DNA from: Siphonodentalium dalli
Taxonomy: Eukaryota > Mollusca > Scaphopoda > Gadilida > Siphonodentaliidae
Direction of reading: 5' to 3'
Length of the DNA: 64,000 bases
Assembly (NCBI GenBank): GCA_032622095.1
Contig: CP136061.1
Location: 187,680,369 to 187,744,368, forward strand
The translations under genes were made by a program, and so were the position numbers. The notes under the pieces were generated by a model. That model was not told the origin of the DNA, ran no database searches, and saw only the letters and a list, made by a program, of their open reading frames with translations. Shown here piece after piece: positions 12,416-24,212 of this stretch. The stretch's first letter is position 1. Every line of letters starts with the position of its first letter.

Positions 12416-14422
12416 AAATAAATATGTTACTGCTAAATGACATCCGTAACATTGTAAACAAACTACTACGTATACTAAATATTAATGATTTTAATTGCCA
12501 ATTTGTGAAAGAGTTTATCGTATTAATCGTGAGATACAGTCACTAAACTCGACGGCAACACCAAAAAAAACTCTGATCCGAAATTCGCCATGAAAAGTCT
12601 TAATTTCAACTTGCAAAATAGCGAGAGAAAACACATCTATACAGACGCATGTCCTACAATTTCTTACTCACCACAATAGCTATAACCCTGTCTTACCCAC
12701 AGGTTGAGTCTGGTTCTAAGTTGGGCTAAAAATCGTGTCCCAACGTTTCTTCAGCATGAACTAATTAAGAGTGTTTATTGTTATGCAAATGATGATACCA
12801 AACGGCTGCAAAGTTGCTGAGTTGCAGGTAATTTCAGAGTGTTTAAGGATCGATAAATCGTGTATTTGTATAACTATCTGTTTTTGGATTCAAATGAGAC
12901 TTGTCCGCTTAAAGTATTGTTGGTACAGTGCAGATATTATTACAGCAACTTTCAAATTGTGGCAGATAAACGTGCATTATACCCTGACAAATTGCATTGT
13001 ACAAGAGAAGTAAATAATCTGAATTCTACGCCAATCGAGTTTGAGCTAGTTAGTGATCCAAAGTCATATTGAGAAAGGAATGCCGATTAATTGTGTTGTT
13101 TGATCCAATGCCGTGGACCTTTTGTGTGTCAGAATTAGAATCCGATCAATTGGCTCCCATGCTACAAGTTGTAGTAAATGCCTGCGTTTTATTCACCGCC
13201 GGGAACTCTCGAGGACCTTGACGACAATTGCCGAGCCTTTTTCGGCGACTAATTAGTAACATTTACTCATAATCTCGTTAACAAACACGCAGTCCGTCTG
13301 GCGCCGTCAAGTGGTCACATTTTAAAATCATTAACACTTGACGTTCGTTCCACATTCATCGACAGTTCCTTAATTTCAATGCAATCTCACAACAACACGT
13401 CCTTTTAGTTGTTCTTCTCCTGCTAGCTGCGGAATAGCTGAAGGCGTCTGAGTGCTCGATAAACAGGTTATATTTGATTAAATAATATTGGGAAAATAGA
13501 ATGAAATACGAAAATATTATCGGCTTGCTTGCCCTTTATTCTCCGATCTCGTTAAGGACGAGATTGTCGGAAGGTAAACAGGTTCATATACAACGTATCT
13601 CAGTCGTTGTGGTGTACACCCTAATTGAGTCCATAAAACTGTTTATATTTATCTTCGATGTACTCGTTTTGACTTTTTAAAACCCAACCCAGAACCAATC
13701 TATCTGAGAAAAAGTTGTAGTTGTAAAGATACAGAGGGAATCCATGTGGATATTGCCTACTTCAGCGATACGCATGGCGGTTAGAGTACCATTTATAAGC
13801 ATATCTTTTTAATGAATAATGCACTCAGGGTTATACCTGGTTTTGTTGGCACTGCATGGGATGTTAAAAGTTAAATAGAATAATATTAATATTCATATTA
13901 TAATTTAAATAGTCAATCAGTCGTTATTAAAATTGTGATTGTGTGTAGTTTTAGAATATCTACATAACCGTACACCCAGTAAGAGGAATGAAACAGTTTT
14001 ACTCCTAAATAATAAATCCAGACAAAAAATTATCCACTTTGTGTTTTCATCAATCAAAACATATTTATCAGCCCAAAATAATAACTTCGGCCAACAACTA
14101 ATGTCTTTATGCATTATGTCTTGTAAACACATGGGATTTCCTATTTTATATATATATACTAGCATGTTAGCTCGCCACTGGCGGTATTCGTCCCATGGCT
14201 TTGTTCGAAAAAGCAATTGCAACAGGTTCCGAGACACTTGTGCTGCATTTGCAGCAAATTTCGGCAATAGTCAGAAACATGACAATTTTAATTTAATTTT
14301 TGGTTTTTCAATGAGTTAATTATTTTGTTTTTCAATTTTGTTTTTCAAGGAGTTAATTGTGCCTTTTTAATTTTGTTTTTCAATTTTACCCGATTTGTTT
14401 TTGTTTTTCAATGAACCCGTCC
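12416..14422. other. Non-coding stretch with overlapping unassigned frames
   Basis: Plus (13939-14319) and minus (13917-14267) frames of 116-126 codons overlap almost completely. Neither shows a known domain. At most one could be real, and neither has a convincing start or splice context. Nothing else is supported. Confidence 0.45.
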
Positions 14423-14633
14423 ATGACACTTCCCGTATTTAGCAAGTTTGAGCTCAATCGGTTCGAGTCTATAAAGGACACACACATATATATGACACTT
14501 CCCGTAGGTAGCGAGTTTGAGCTCAATCGGCATTCCCTGGAATTTCCCAGTAAATATTTAGCAAGTTTGAGCTCAATCGGTTCGAGTCTATAAAGTTTGA
14601 GCTCAATCGGCATTCCCTGGAATTTCCCAGTCA
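14423..14633. repeat. Short tandem repeat built on AAGTTTGAGCTCAATCGG
   Basis: The word AGTTTGAGCTCAATCGG occurs four times. It is followed alternately by TTCGAGTCTATAAAG or CATTCCCTGGAATTTCCCAG, giving an irregular higher-order arrangement. A diverged single copy (AAGTTTGAACTCAATCG) lies near 15212. A nearby AT-rich run (14772-14805) is a microsatellite. Confidence 0.8.
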
Positions 14634-14772
14634 CCAACGCGGCGTAATTTTGGTACATATATAGAGACCAATTGTCCATCGGCTGTCATGTGTAGTAAAG
14701 ATGTCTTATAAGCCGACATTGCCGTGGGGATGCCCGTTCCTACACGCGTTTTCGATTCTACGAAGTACCCAC

Positions 14773-14806
<34 letters not shown>

Positions 14807-16393
14807 GAAGTCTCCTTCCTTCATCTATGGTATAGATTGGCAGATTCCAGTAGCTTTATAACGGTATATCTGGGGAGAAATCTGATGCTATATTCGTGAT
14901 TATCTGGGATGATTTCGGTATATAACTATATACTGTAAAAACAAAGCGCGCCATCCGTGCTCGCAGGGTTGGTCAGAAACAAATGTTTTTTAAATTTAAT
15001 GTATGTTCCGTATATCTCTCTGCAGATGCAAATAACGTTGAATGGCAAACAGACGCTCTTTATAGAGATGCGTAAAAAACAAACGCTCATTAAATAATCA
15101 CTTGATTAACCCCCGCCGTGCCTTTGCGGTGATTTTGAGAGTGGAGAACGCGTGCTCTGAGCTTCTCCAAAACGCCGCGACGACGATTCCCGTTGTTTTT
15201 ACATTTAGATGGGAAGTTTGAACTCAATCGAGCGAACCGTTTTCGATTCTATGAAGTACATATATATATACGAAGTCTCAAAATATATAGTATAGATATC
15301 GCAGTGAAAGCGTTTGTCCCAAGGATACACCAAGTGGGATCGGCGGGAAGATCACGCTATCTGTTCATGTCCACGTAGCTGTACATATTATGGATCCACG
15401 CGTATGTATTGTCGCCGCTATTAGTCATCCTGTATATTTCAAACTATAAAAATGTGTCACGATAGAAAATTCCGTTTCATTATATCGATACTACATAAGT
15501 GTTTGTAAAAGGTTTTTGCATATAATAGGCTTTCAAGGTATTCCCATTAATGTTACCATCACTCATCGATATATCAATGTAAATATTTCTATGCTCATTT
15601 ACAGGTCAACGCTCGTTAGAGCCAACATAGTTGTGAGCTGTATCACTATCCTTTTGTGTTCAGGGATTTTCTAAGTGTCTTAAAAGGACAACCACATCTA
15701 GATATTGACACCCCTTTGTCACTTTACATAAAAGGGTATGTCAAGAAACCTCGGTGTTTTCCTCTTAGTATTATATTGTCACAACCTCTGGCCGGTCGAC
15801 TTCGGATAAAGCACATCCTGTCGCACTGTGCTCTGCACCTTGAAGTTATCCTGCTTTTATCATCCGATGCGTGAAGATAATGCGCACACACAACCCGAAT
15901 AGACTTACCGCTGACAGTGCCTTCAGAAAATGTACTTATGAAAGTCGAATTACAACTGATTCGATTTAAAACTTTGCCTCCAATCATCAATAGAATGTGC
16001 CATGTCACTTTCAAGAATGTGACTCATTTGGGAAAATATTTTACGTGTTTTACTTACGAAAAGACCATGCTATGTCTCACATGCAACGGCTTGGGTTCTA
16101 TCACTTTGCATAGGTCATAATTTGTTTTAGCCTTATCCACTGTCGCTTCGCTGCAGTAGTTTTTGACAAAATGGCCTATACCATTTGAAACTATGTTAAA
16201 CCCCAGGTCAGTGATAAATCAACCACAAGTCGAAAAAAAGGCAAGCCAAATCAATTGCTGTTATATAGCATTGTTTTCGCGGGCTTTATTTCACTTTAAT
16301 CTGTTTTCTCGTTTTGCAGTTATTTTGTGGTGATCGGCCACGGCGGCTGCATGCTGACCAACGGATGATTACTCAAGAAATTTTGAAGATTGC
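14634..16393. other. Non-coding stretch, no gene seen
   Basis: Contains the AT microsatellite at 14772-14805 and the single diverged copy of the 14.4-kb repeat near 15212. The phrase CGATTCTACGAAGTAC (near 14752) recurs in altered form near 15244. Open frames at 15656-16120 have no recognisable motif. Confidence 0.5.
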
Positions 16394-16661
16394 TTAAATA
16401 TCAACAACATATGTGGCAGATTCGAATGTCACCTGAATTTTCACACCAGTTATCAATATACCACATTTAAAAACAAATGGATGAAAATATAACTGTGGTG
16501 ATCACCCGAAAGCAAATTCAAAGTCTAAACATGGCACACCTATATAACATTGATCGAATAAAACCATACATAAGCCTGCCTGTATTTCCATAGCAGTAAC
16601 TCATGTACTAACGTTTGTTTGTTCAGTCAAGGTTTGACGTAGTTTCAATTATACACTAAGA
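16394..16661. repeat. 268-bp direct repeat, left copy
   Basis: Starts TTAAATATCAACAACATATG and ends AATTATACACTAAGA. The right copy at 20423-20691 differs by about eight substitutions and a 1-bp indel. The two copies exactly bracket the minus-strand retroelement at 16662-20422. This copy abuts the retroelement 3' end. It has no terminal inverted repeats and no coding frame, so it behaves like a very long target-site duplication or a pre-existing duplicated segment. Confidence 0.85.
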
Positions 16662-16889
16662 TATATGGTTTATTGCCTCCTCGCGGGAGCGTCATGAATG
16701 TACATAAATCTGTATACATGTTTACAGATATACATTTATAACATGTTGCAACAATTTAATAAAATTAACTGTCACACTCGTATGGTCGGCTGAGATCCGT
16801 AATAATGTCTATGGTTATGCACAGCAGATTAAGAACCTGCCTATTGTTTGGTTGAGAGCTATTAGAACTACAATTTCTGATTCCAGATG

Positions 16890-18051
16890 CATCAACTATT
16901 TGCGTGTCGCACGTGTGTGGACGAGATGAATGTAACATGGCCATGTTTCCAAAGGAAATTTATCTTGTCCTGATAAAGTTACACATGGCAAAAACGTATG
17001 TGGATAATGTGTCGATGATTGCATCTCTATAATGGCCGATAATATCCAAATGAGCCGGAAAGTAACTTCATAGCGGAATGGAGTACAAAGCGGCACATGG
17101 CAGGTTGGAGAGGTATAAGAACACCTGGATGCCATGAACATCTAAGACATGCTCCCAAAAACTGTTTCTCAATGCTATGATGAGAAGAGAGGTGCAATTA
17201 ATCAACAAGTGGTGAAGTTCGTTGTTGTACACGGAGGAACACTGTTGACACGTGAGGTTATTATCGTATGTATAGTCCTGTTGAGAAGTATGGCAAGATT
17301 TTTATATTTTGCGCCGAAGGAAGGATTTGAACGCATACGTTTCCAGATATACCATCCAGAGAGTGTATCATTGATTACACCATTGAGGACCGTGAGCTTT
17401 CGATTGTTCGAGACGTATGAACGCCACAGAGAGATATAGTGTATCCGCACAGTGTTCTGCACTATCCGCTTCCAATCATCTTGTTTTGGGAAAACACCAG
17501 AATCCAAGTAGTCGTTGAGAAAGTGTTCCAGGTTATAGACTTTGAGAATGGCCAAAATTTCAGTTGCGAATCCAGATGAAAGACGGTTATATAATCGTTG
17601 TAAGTGTGCTTTAAACAAAAAGATCTTCAGAGGTACTTGTTTGTCCACATGCAGGTAGTTTTATAATATTTCCTAAAAAGCACAGTTTTCTAATGTGGAT
17701 CTCTTTTTCGACTGGCAGGAGACCTAGCAGACTAAGAGTAAGCTTCGTGTCAGTCCGTTTGGGTAGTGACTGTGTATACTTTGCACAGGTTCGCAATGCT
17801 CGCTCTATAATGGTTATAGTTGACGTTTGTTTCAACGGAATCACGTTGCAGCCATACAGAGCTTTTGGTAACACTACACTGTTAGTCAATGTTAGTGGCG
17901 AATCATGGTCAAGCATACGGTTACCGGCTATCGAGAAGAACGATTTCCTCATTTTTCTAGAAATAATAGCAGCTTTGGAGTTGTTAGTTGGGGTGGGGAT
18001 CGACCGGTGAAATGTACATGTATATATGTTCAACTTGCTTTTGGTAGTCAT
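16890..18051 (-). pseudogene. Retroelement thumb and C-terminal domain, broken
   Basis: Minus-strand frame 18051-17611 has SFFSIAGNRML, VVLPKALYGCNVIPL, YTQSLPKRTDTKL and LSLLGLLPVEKEIHIRKLCF, typical of the region after the RT palm in a widespread invertebrate retroelement group. Frame 17648-17202 continues with RLSSGFATEILAIL, YNLEHFLNDYLDSG and WKRIVQN, then a cysteine-containing stretch. After another break, the segment FWEHVLDVHGIQVFLYLSNL (about 17060-17170) matches the expected extreme C-terminus. A fragment homologous to the LNDYLDSG region recurs at 28.9-29.4 kb. Confidence 0.75.
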
Positions 18052-18329
18052 GCTGCAATGCCATTATTCTTGATTTATTTTTCAGTGTAATAACAAACGG
18101 GAGAGGAGGTACTCATAAGTGAGTCAGCACTTGTCCTCCAATCCCTTTGTCTGTATACAAATATATGTGTTATTTCCTATATATTATTGAATTTAGACAA
18201 ATAAATATGTTTAAAACTGTTAGTTGCAAACTTGTGTTGCGACAGTCCGAGATGAGTGCACTCTGTGTCCCCCTTAATCGCATCGTAGCCTATTTTCTAA
18301 GCTCGTGTCTGGCGGCTATGATCTTGAAC

Positions 18330-19152
18330 GAGATTCGTTGAAGACAACAACTTTACTTTTCTCAGACGAAAAACTGAAGCGCCATCGGATACTGTAGTAG
18401 TGGCATATTTGTAGTAGCGTTTCCATGAGCGCAATGTCGTCTGCCGTGGTCGGTGCAACACAAGAAACAGCATTTAACGATAGACCTGCCGATGAGTTCC
18501 TAAGTTATAATAACAGGTCGTTGGTGTAGATAATATAACAGAGGTGAGAGTATATCTCCCTGTCGCGTTCCCTGTCCTATGTTAAACACTTCAGAATACC
18601 ACCCGTTAAGAAATACCCTGCTGGTCACGTCTGTATGGATATTAGCGAATAATTTAACAAATTTACTCGAGAAGCCTAGGCGTTTAAAGTTGACCAACAG
18701 TCCCTCGTGCCACACGCGATCGAACGCATTTCTTGAATCAAGGAAGGCTAAGAACACTTTTGAGTTATAGTCCTTCGCATAATAGATAGCTTCTTGCACG
18801 TAGAATGATGTCATATTGCACCCCAAACCTTGCTGAAAACCATTTTTCGCAGCTGGTCGGGAAAGCCGCGCAATTCTTTCGAATTCAGTAGTCTTTTAAG
18901 AACAATGGAATCGAAGAGTTTGTATATAATCGGCAGCAGGGTTATTGCTCTGTAGCTATCAGGTGACGTTGTTTGTTTAGGGTACCCCTTGTAGACAGGA
19001 ATTATGATACATGCCTTCATGTCAGAAGGTATCCACTCAAGTTTCAGAATTGCATCGAACAAAACCAGAAGCCATTCGGTGAGTTTATCTGTGTGGTTAA
19101 GTATATGCTCACACACAATCGAGTCATGACCGGGGGCCTTGTTTCGCTTCAT
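18330..19152 (-). pseudogene. Reverse transcriptase domain, broken
   Basis: Fingers: MKRNKAPGHDSIVCEHIL, then WIPSDMKACIIIPVYKG and SYRAITLLPIIYKLFD (19152-18811). After a frame change near 18845 the palm continues (18826-18500) with motif A FLDSRNAFDRVWH, which retains its catalytic Asp, and the TRQGDILSPLLY motif. A further frame change leads to motif C as TTADDIALM. The catalytic Asp pair is encoded at 18436-18441, with Thr in place of the usual Tyr of YADD. The order and spacing are those of non-LTR RTs. The copy is inactive because of the frame breaks. Confidence 0.85.
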
Positions 19153-20422
19153 ATTTGTATTGCAGTCACTAGCTCCGTTTTAGATACAAGTTGGCACATG
19201 GGGCATTCGTCGCTTGGTACGTTCATGTATGTGTATAATTCACTCTTTATATTCCGCTCAAACAAGGAGTTGGAATGTTTCTCGGGCGAATACAGTTCAG
19301 TAAAATAAGAAGCCCATCCAGAAATTATGCCATCAGGATCGCGACAAAGACAGCCTCCGAATTCCATAAAAGAAGACAGTTGTTGTTTCGGTGATTGCTT
19401 CTTTAAACTACGCCAGAACATAGTTTGGTCGGACATAGCATAGCGTTCCAGATCATAACACTGTGTCGTCATAGAATTGCGGATAACCTCGCGATGAACT
19501 CTCCTGGATTTTCGTTTCGCTTCCTTGTAACTTAAATAAATAGGTGACGCTAATCTTGGTCTGCCGGCAGAATCCCAGGTGTTATGAAGAGATCGCATCT
19601 GAAGTTTCAGTCTATCAAGTTCTTCGTTCCAATAAGAACGCTGGTGGCGCCGAAATTGTTTCCTGTGGACCGAAATATTGGACGCTGTCAGCAGAGCAAA
19701 CACTATGTCACTGTATAAAGAGTTCAGCAGTTGGTGTGTATTAATGTCAGACGCGTGTGGATTCGGACATAGGGAGTCTAACACTTGCTTATATTTACCA
19801 ATATCAGCACGATGCCACGCAAATCGTGGGCGGTCCACCAGATGGCGCGTATTGGAGAGGATACCATCAAGAGTAAGTGTGCACGAAACAGGTAGATGAT
19901 TCGAAGAGTTAAGTGATTCATCTTTCATCACTTCACTGTGAGTAATATGTGCGGATGTACTCTCTGTCACAAGAATGTGATCAATTAAGGATGGTCTATT
20001 TACAGTGTAATAAGGGAAGTAGGAAAACTCACTTACCTTGCACTCTTTCATGGACATGAGTGATACCATATAACAACGCTTGATGAATGATTTGAAGAGA
20101 ATAGTGCGGCCACTGATATTGTGGGATATCATACTGGAGTCCCTTTGAATGTGAGCGTTAAAGTCTCCCATTAATACGATAGGTCCGTGGGACGACAACC
20201 GAGAACAAATATTCTCTAGGGTCTCGAGGTACTCTTTGAAGATTTCGTCACCATGGTGGACATTCGGCAAGTAAACTTGGATGACCGTTAGAAAGTATTC
20301 TTCATCAAATTTCATTTGAATACCAACAATCCGTTTATCTTCGACTGTTAGTTCTACACACTTGGTTACTATATCGGCTCGAATAAAGATGGCAACACCG
20401 TCGCGAGTGTAGGAACCACCAT
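19149..20422 (-). pseudogene. AP-endonuclease-like domain of the retroelement, 5'-truncated
   Basis: The open frame 20315-19149 (388 codons, extending open to 20422 without a start) carries exonuclease/endonuclease/phosphatase motifs. GDFNAH is at residues 50-55 counted from the Met at 20315, LIDHIL at 109-114 and SNHLPVS at 137-143, where the usual SDH motif has Asn for Asp. Upstream of the Met, YTRDGVAIFIR is the expected preceding motif, so the Met is internal and the true N-terminus is missing. The frame ends in ELVTAIQI and a 1-nt shift joins it to the RT start. This is the longest retroelement frame in the window. Confidence 0.85.
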
Positions 20423-20691
20423 TTAAATATCAACAACATATGTGGCAGATTCGAATGTCACCTGCATTTTCACACCAGTTAATAAATATACCACATTTAA
20501 AAACAAATGGATGAAAATATAACTGTGGTGATCACCCGAAAGCAAATGCAAAGTCGAAACATGGCACACCTATATAACACTGATCGAATAAAACCATACA
20601 TAAGCCTCCATGTATTTCCATAGCAGTAACTCATGTACTAACGTTTGTTTGTTCAGTCAAGGTTTGACGTAGTTTCAATTATACACTAAGA
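20423..20691. repeat. 268-bp direct repeat, right copy
   Basis: Same sequence and orientation as 16394-16661. It begins precisely at the truncation point of the retroelement and ends ATACACTAAGA before unrelated sequence. About 3% divergence between the copies. Confidence 0.85.
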
Positions 20692-22834
20692 CCAAACAAA
20701 TTATGTACAGATATAAACACCAAACGTCAGAGTGAGCGTGGATTGAGGTCAGAACCATTCAGAATAGGAGACTTACCATTGTGCAAATACATATGGCTAC
20801 GTGGATAAGGTGCGAAAACTTCTTGACAGCAACAAACAGAAATCGAACATGGAACTAAATTTACCACTGTTACTTTTACTCAAGAGACTGATTTTAATGC
20901 ATTAAACCATCATCATCAACTTGAATTATATGTCAAGAGGAAATGTTCTCACTACCTGCGCCAGTCTAGCTGTTTATCTGTCCTATTTATACGTCTTACC
21001 AGAAATACAGAATGTAAAGAACGCACATGTGGTAATTCGACTGTTCCCCGGACCTTGCCGTCGCTCTGATTTGGGCGTCGTTTTTATCGGGGAAGACTTG
21101 TTACAGAGCGATAGTGTCGTATGTTTTCACCGGTGACCCAGGGACGAGTCTAATGCGCTAATAACAATTAAGCTTTTGCACAAATTATTTTAAAAAAATC
21201 ATATGTATATCGTTAATTTGCTTTTTTGTCTTTTTTGTTTTGTTAACAAAACATTCATAATCCATTTTTTTAAGTTGAAAGTTAGCTTTTTTGGAAACCA
21301 GTTAATACGTCATTACATCACGACGCATAGCACGACGTTACAACGCCCTTCTGCGCGCATAACTCCATACAGGCCTGCGTCTATGTCCGGCCAGGTGAGA
21401 CATGTATTACTCGGACAGGCTATAAACGGATACATTTGTCAAGAACTTCGTTTTTTACGATACATAGGTATATATCCTGCAAAGACCATAAGTGGGCAAT
21501 AAAACTGTACATTAACAAGACCTTTATACAACTTGAAAATCGAAAAATTAATTAAATGTCAATTCTCAAATTTATTTACGGAATCGGTAAAGTTTGGTAT
21601 ATTACGATAATCTTCAAAACGTCATTTGTTGCATGGCTCGTATCTCATATACAACTTGTTAGTATATGTCGCGGAAGTTGCCGAAAATGTTGTGATATCT
21701 CCGAAAATGTTGTGATATCTCCGTAAATTAAGGATTCAAACAACGTCTTATCGAGATCGTAAATTGTTTTTATCAAATCTTCAGAAATTACCGATAAATG
21801 TCCCGGGAGTAATATTTTATTTTCGCAAATTACCAAAAACTCGCGTAAACAACATCAGTAAAGTTTCACTGATTATGGATTTTTTTTCGCTATTGCAGTG
21901 ACGTGCTAACATATTCCTGGCAACTTTCATCGAAGTTCAAAACATATCAGAAACACGCCTATATATCATGTCCGGCACGAGATTCTATTACAACATAATT
22001 TTACCGAAGAGGGTATAAGTTGAAACATGGATTCATTAAAATGCCTTATTAATTAATTGGGAGAACAAGCTTTCTCATTCTCAACGCAATAACCATTTTT
22101 ACAGTGTGTATATCTAAGATAGGACTTGGTGACATTTGAACTATATAGTCCTCTGACATTCCCGTTTGAACAGGTGACGAGGAGCGCATTTTTGGTATGC
22201 AATAATTAACATACATCGGATTAAAACATTCACACTCCTAGATTGCCTCAATACAAACACATTTTTTGCGTACTGCTTTGGTTGGTGTATCCGAAAGAAG
22301 ATCCATCTTATCTGCAACGAGTGTCTTTTATTTACTTTCTTTAAACCTTGTAGGCTTAATTTGTTTCATCTGTTCTCAATATAGCATGTACTCGCAGCAG
22401 ATACACGAACACATCAGTATTGCGATCAATGGTCTTTAAACACTGCGGATAAGCATATTCTAACTGATCACATGTGCATATCCGTATTTTCTCTACATTA
22501 CATTCGTACCATTATGTATGGTATCGTTAAATTCCAAAATGCATCTGTTCTGAGTCTTGATTCACTATATTCCTAATATATACATCTTGTCTTCGTATTA
22601 GGCAGCTTTTGCGCCTTACACGTATTAAGTTGGAAGTTAATGTTATATGCTTGTAGGCCTATATATTTGTATATGTAATCTCAGTTGATATTGAATGATA
22701 AAGGATCTATATCTCAATCCCTCTCTTCGTAGAATAAATACACATTGTTAACAAAAGACTACCCAAATGACCGCGTGTATTTTAGATTTGTCGGAATTTG
22801 ACACTGTCTTTGATTTTTGTTCGTTTACCTGTAA
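20692..22834. other. Non-coding stretch, no gene seen
   Basis: A short tandem doublet (CCGAAAATGTTGTGATATCT, 21673-21720) is the only structure noticed. Frames up to 99 codons (21203-21502) show no motif. Confidence 0.5.
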
Positions 22835-22843
22835 AGTGCAATG

Positions 22844-24203
22844 GTTACGTAGCGATTCTCCGAAGACCCATAACTCCGAAGGTCCGATTCTCCGAAGGTC
22901 CGATTCTCCGACGCCCCGATTCTCCGAAAGCCCATAACTCCGAAGTCCCGATGCTCCGAAATCCCATAACTCCGAAGACCCATAACTCCGAAAGCCCATA
23001 ACTCCGAATGCCTATAACTCCGAACGCCCATAACTCCGAAGGTCTATAACTCCGAAGGGCCGATTCTCCGAAGGTCCGATTCTCCGAAGATCATGTTTTA
23101 TCGCTTATTAAATAGTGTACAGTCCAGTGGCGGAGTCAATGACTTTTGGAGTTAAAATGGTGGTCTATTAATACCGTTTGGAATTTCACAATTCTTAGAG
23201 TGTATTGATAAGTATGGAATGCGCGTATGGTTATATTTTGTTCCGGGGATCCGGAATCCAGCTTCAATTTTACCATGGAATCCGGCGTCCAGCTTCAAAT
23301 TGACGTCTGGAATCCGGCGTACGGGTCCAAAATGGGTTGAATCCGGCGTACGAAAAGGGGGGAAGGGGCCCTCATATATTGGAAACGTTAACTATGTATT
23401 ATAATAAGGTGATATCTACACCATCAGTAGCGTGCGAAAAGCCTTAATTTTCCACAGAATGCTTAAATTTATGTAAGAAATACAATTATTTTGCCACAAT
23501 GTACGTCTTAATACAATTAATATGATTAAACTGTGCACATCCGACTGCATTGGGGTGATTTGATGCAATCAAGTTCATTTTATATATGAAAAAGGACAAG
23601 TTCTTCCCCGTTCACCCCTGTACATTTTACTCTGGCATCTCATGGGCCAACGTAACGTTATAGTATCTGGTGTATAGTCAGTGGCGGGCCAGGATTCCCA
23701 TTTAGGTGGGGGCAGTAGGAAAAGTTTGAATATTTTGATGCCCCATGAACGATTTCCGGGCGTTTACATGACATTGGACATGTTTTGGTAGGGGCCCATA
23801 TTGTCTGAAATAGCAAGTAGAGGTTTAATGGGGGCAGTAGGAATTTTGGGACCCCTTGGCTTCGCCACTGGACTGTACACTATTTAGTAAACGATAATAC
23901 CCCGATAAAACAAAATCTTCGGAGAATCGGAGAATCGGACCTTCGGAGTTATGGGCCGTCGGAAAATCGGGCCTTCGGAGTTATAGGTCTTCGGAGAATC
24001 GGCCCTTCGGAGTTATAGGTCTTCGGAGTTATAGGTCTTCGGAGAATCGGCCCTTCGGAGTTATGGGCTTTCGGAGAATCGGATCTTCGGAGTTATGGGC
24101 CGTCGGAGAATCGGGTCTTCGGAGTTGTGGGCCTTCGGAGAATCGGGTCTTCGGAGTTGTGGGCCTTCGTAGTAATAGGTCTTCGGAGAATCGGTCTGAC
24201 ACC
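22844..24203. mobile_element. Foldback element with inverted minisatellite arms, about 1.36 kb
   Basis: Left arm 22853-23089: tandem 18-19-bp units alternating CGATTCTCCGAAGG and CATAACTCCGAAGN. Right arm 23917-24194: the same units in reverse complement (CTTCGGAGAATCGG, CTTCGGAGTTATGG). Inside the arrays both arms share a unique segment of about 45 bp (TTTTATCG then ACTAAATAGTGTACAGTCCA and its complement). The outermost flanks AGTGCAATG (22835-22843) and AGTGCATTG (24204-24212) match at 8 of 9 positions and could be a target duplication. The architecture recalls Drosophila FB elements. No transposase frame lies in the central 0.75 kb. Short frames through the arrays are repeat artefacts. 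Confidence 0.75.
23679..23870. mobile_element. hAT-like MITE ends inside the foldback element
   Basis: CAGTGGCGGGCCAGG at the left end pairs with CCTTGGCTTCGCCACTG at the right. CAGTGGCG-type ends are common in hAT-like elements. A second CAGTGGCGGAG lies at 23125, so the outer pair 23125-23870 (746 bp) is an alternative reading. No 8-bp duplication is obvious for either version. Confidence 0.5.
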
Positions 24204-24212
24204 AGTGCATTG

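Larger units (their letters stand above)
16662..20422 (-). mobile_element. 5'-truncated non-LTR retrotransposon, 3.76 kb
   Basis: On the minus strand the order is AP-endonuclease-like domain (from 20422), reverse transcriptase (19152 to about 18330), thumb and C-terminal region (18051 to about 16890), and an untranslated tail ending close to an AATAAA (minus strand, about 16670-16680). The element is cut within the N-terminal part of the endonuclease exactly where the right direct repeat begins. At least five frame breaks (near 19150, 18845, 18500, 17630 and 17200) make it non-functional. Residue pattern resembles Jockey/CR1-group elements. The exact clade is not determinable by eye. Confidence 0.85.

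Noticed and set aside
13917-14319. Overlapping 116- and 126-codon frames on opposite strands
   Set aside because: Almost complete overlap, no motifs, and no way to prefer either.
16394-20691. 268-bp direct repeats as LTRs of an LTR retrotransposon
   Set aside because: The enclosed element is a non-LTR type (AP-endonuclease then RT, no protease, integrase or gag). The repeats lack TG...CA ends, and the element runs only to its own truncation point.
22748-23031. Frames with repeated FGVMGFRSYG-like motifs
   Set aside because: Direct translation of the 18-bp minisatellite arms of the foldback element.
22853-24194. Possible CRISPR-like array because of short regular units
   Set aside because: Units are contiguous with no unique spacers, and the context is eukaryotic.
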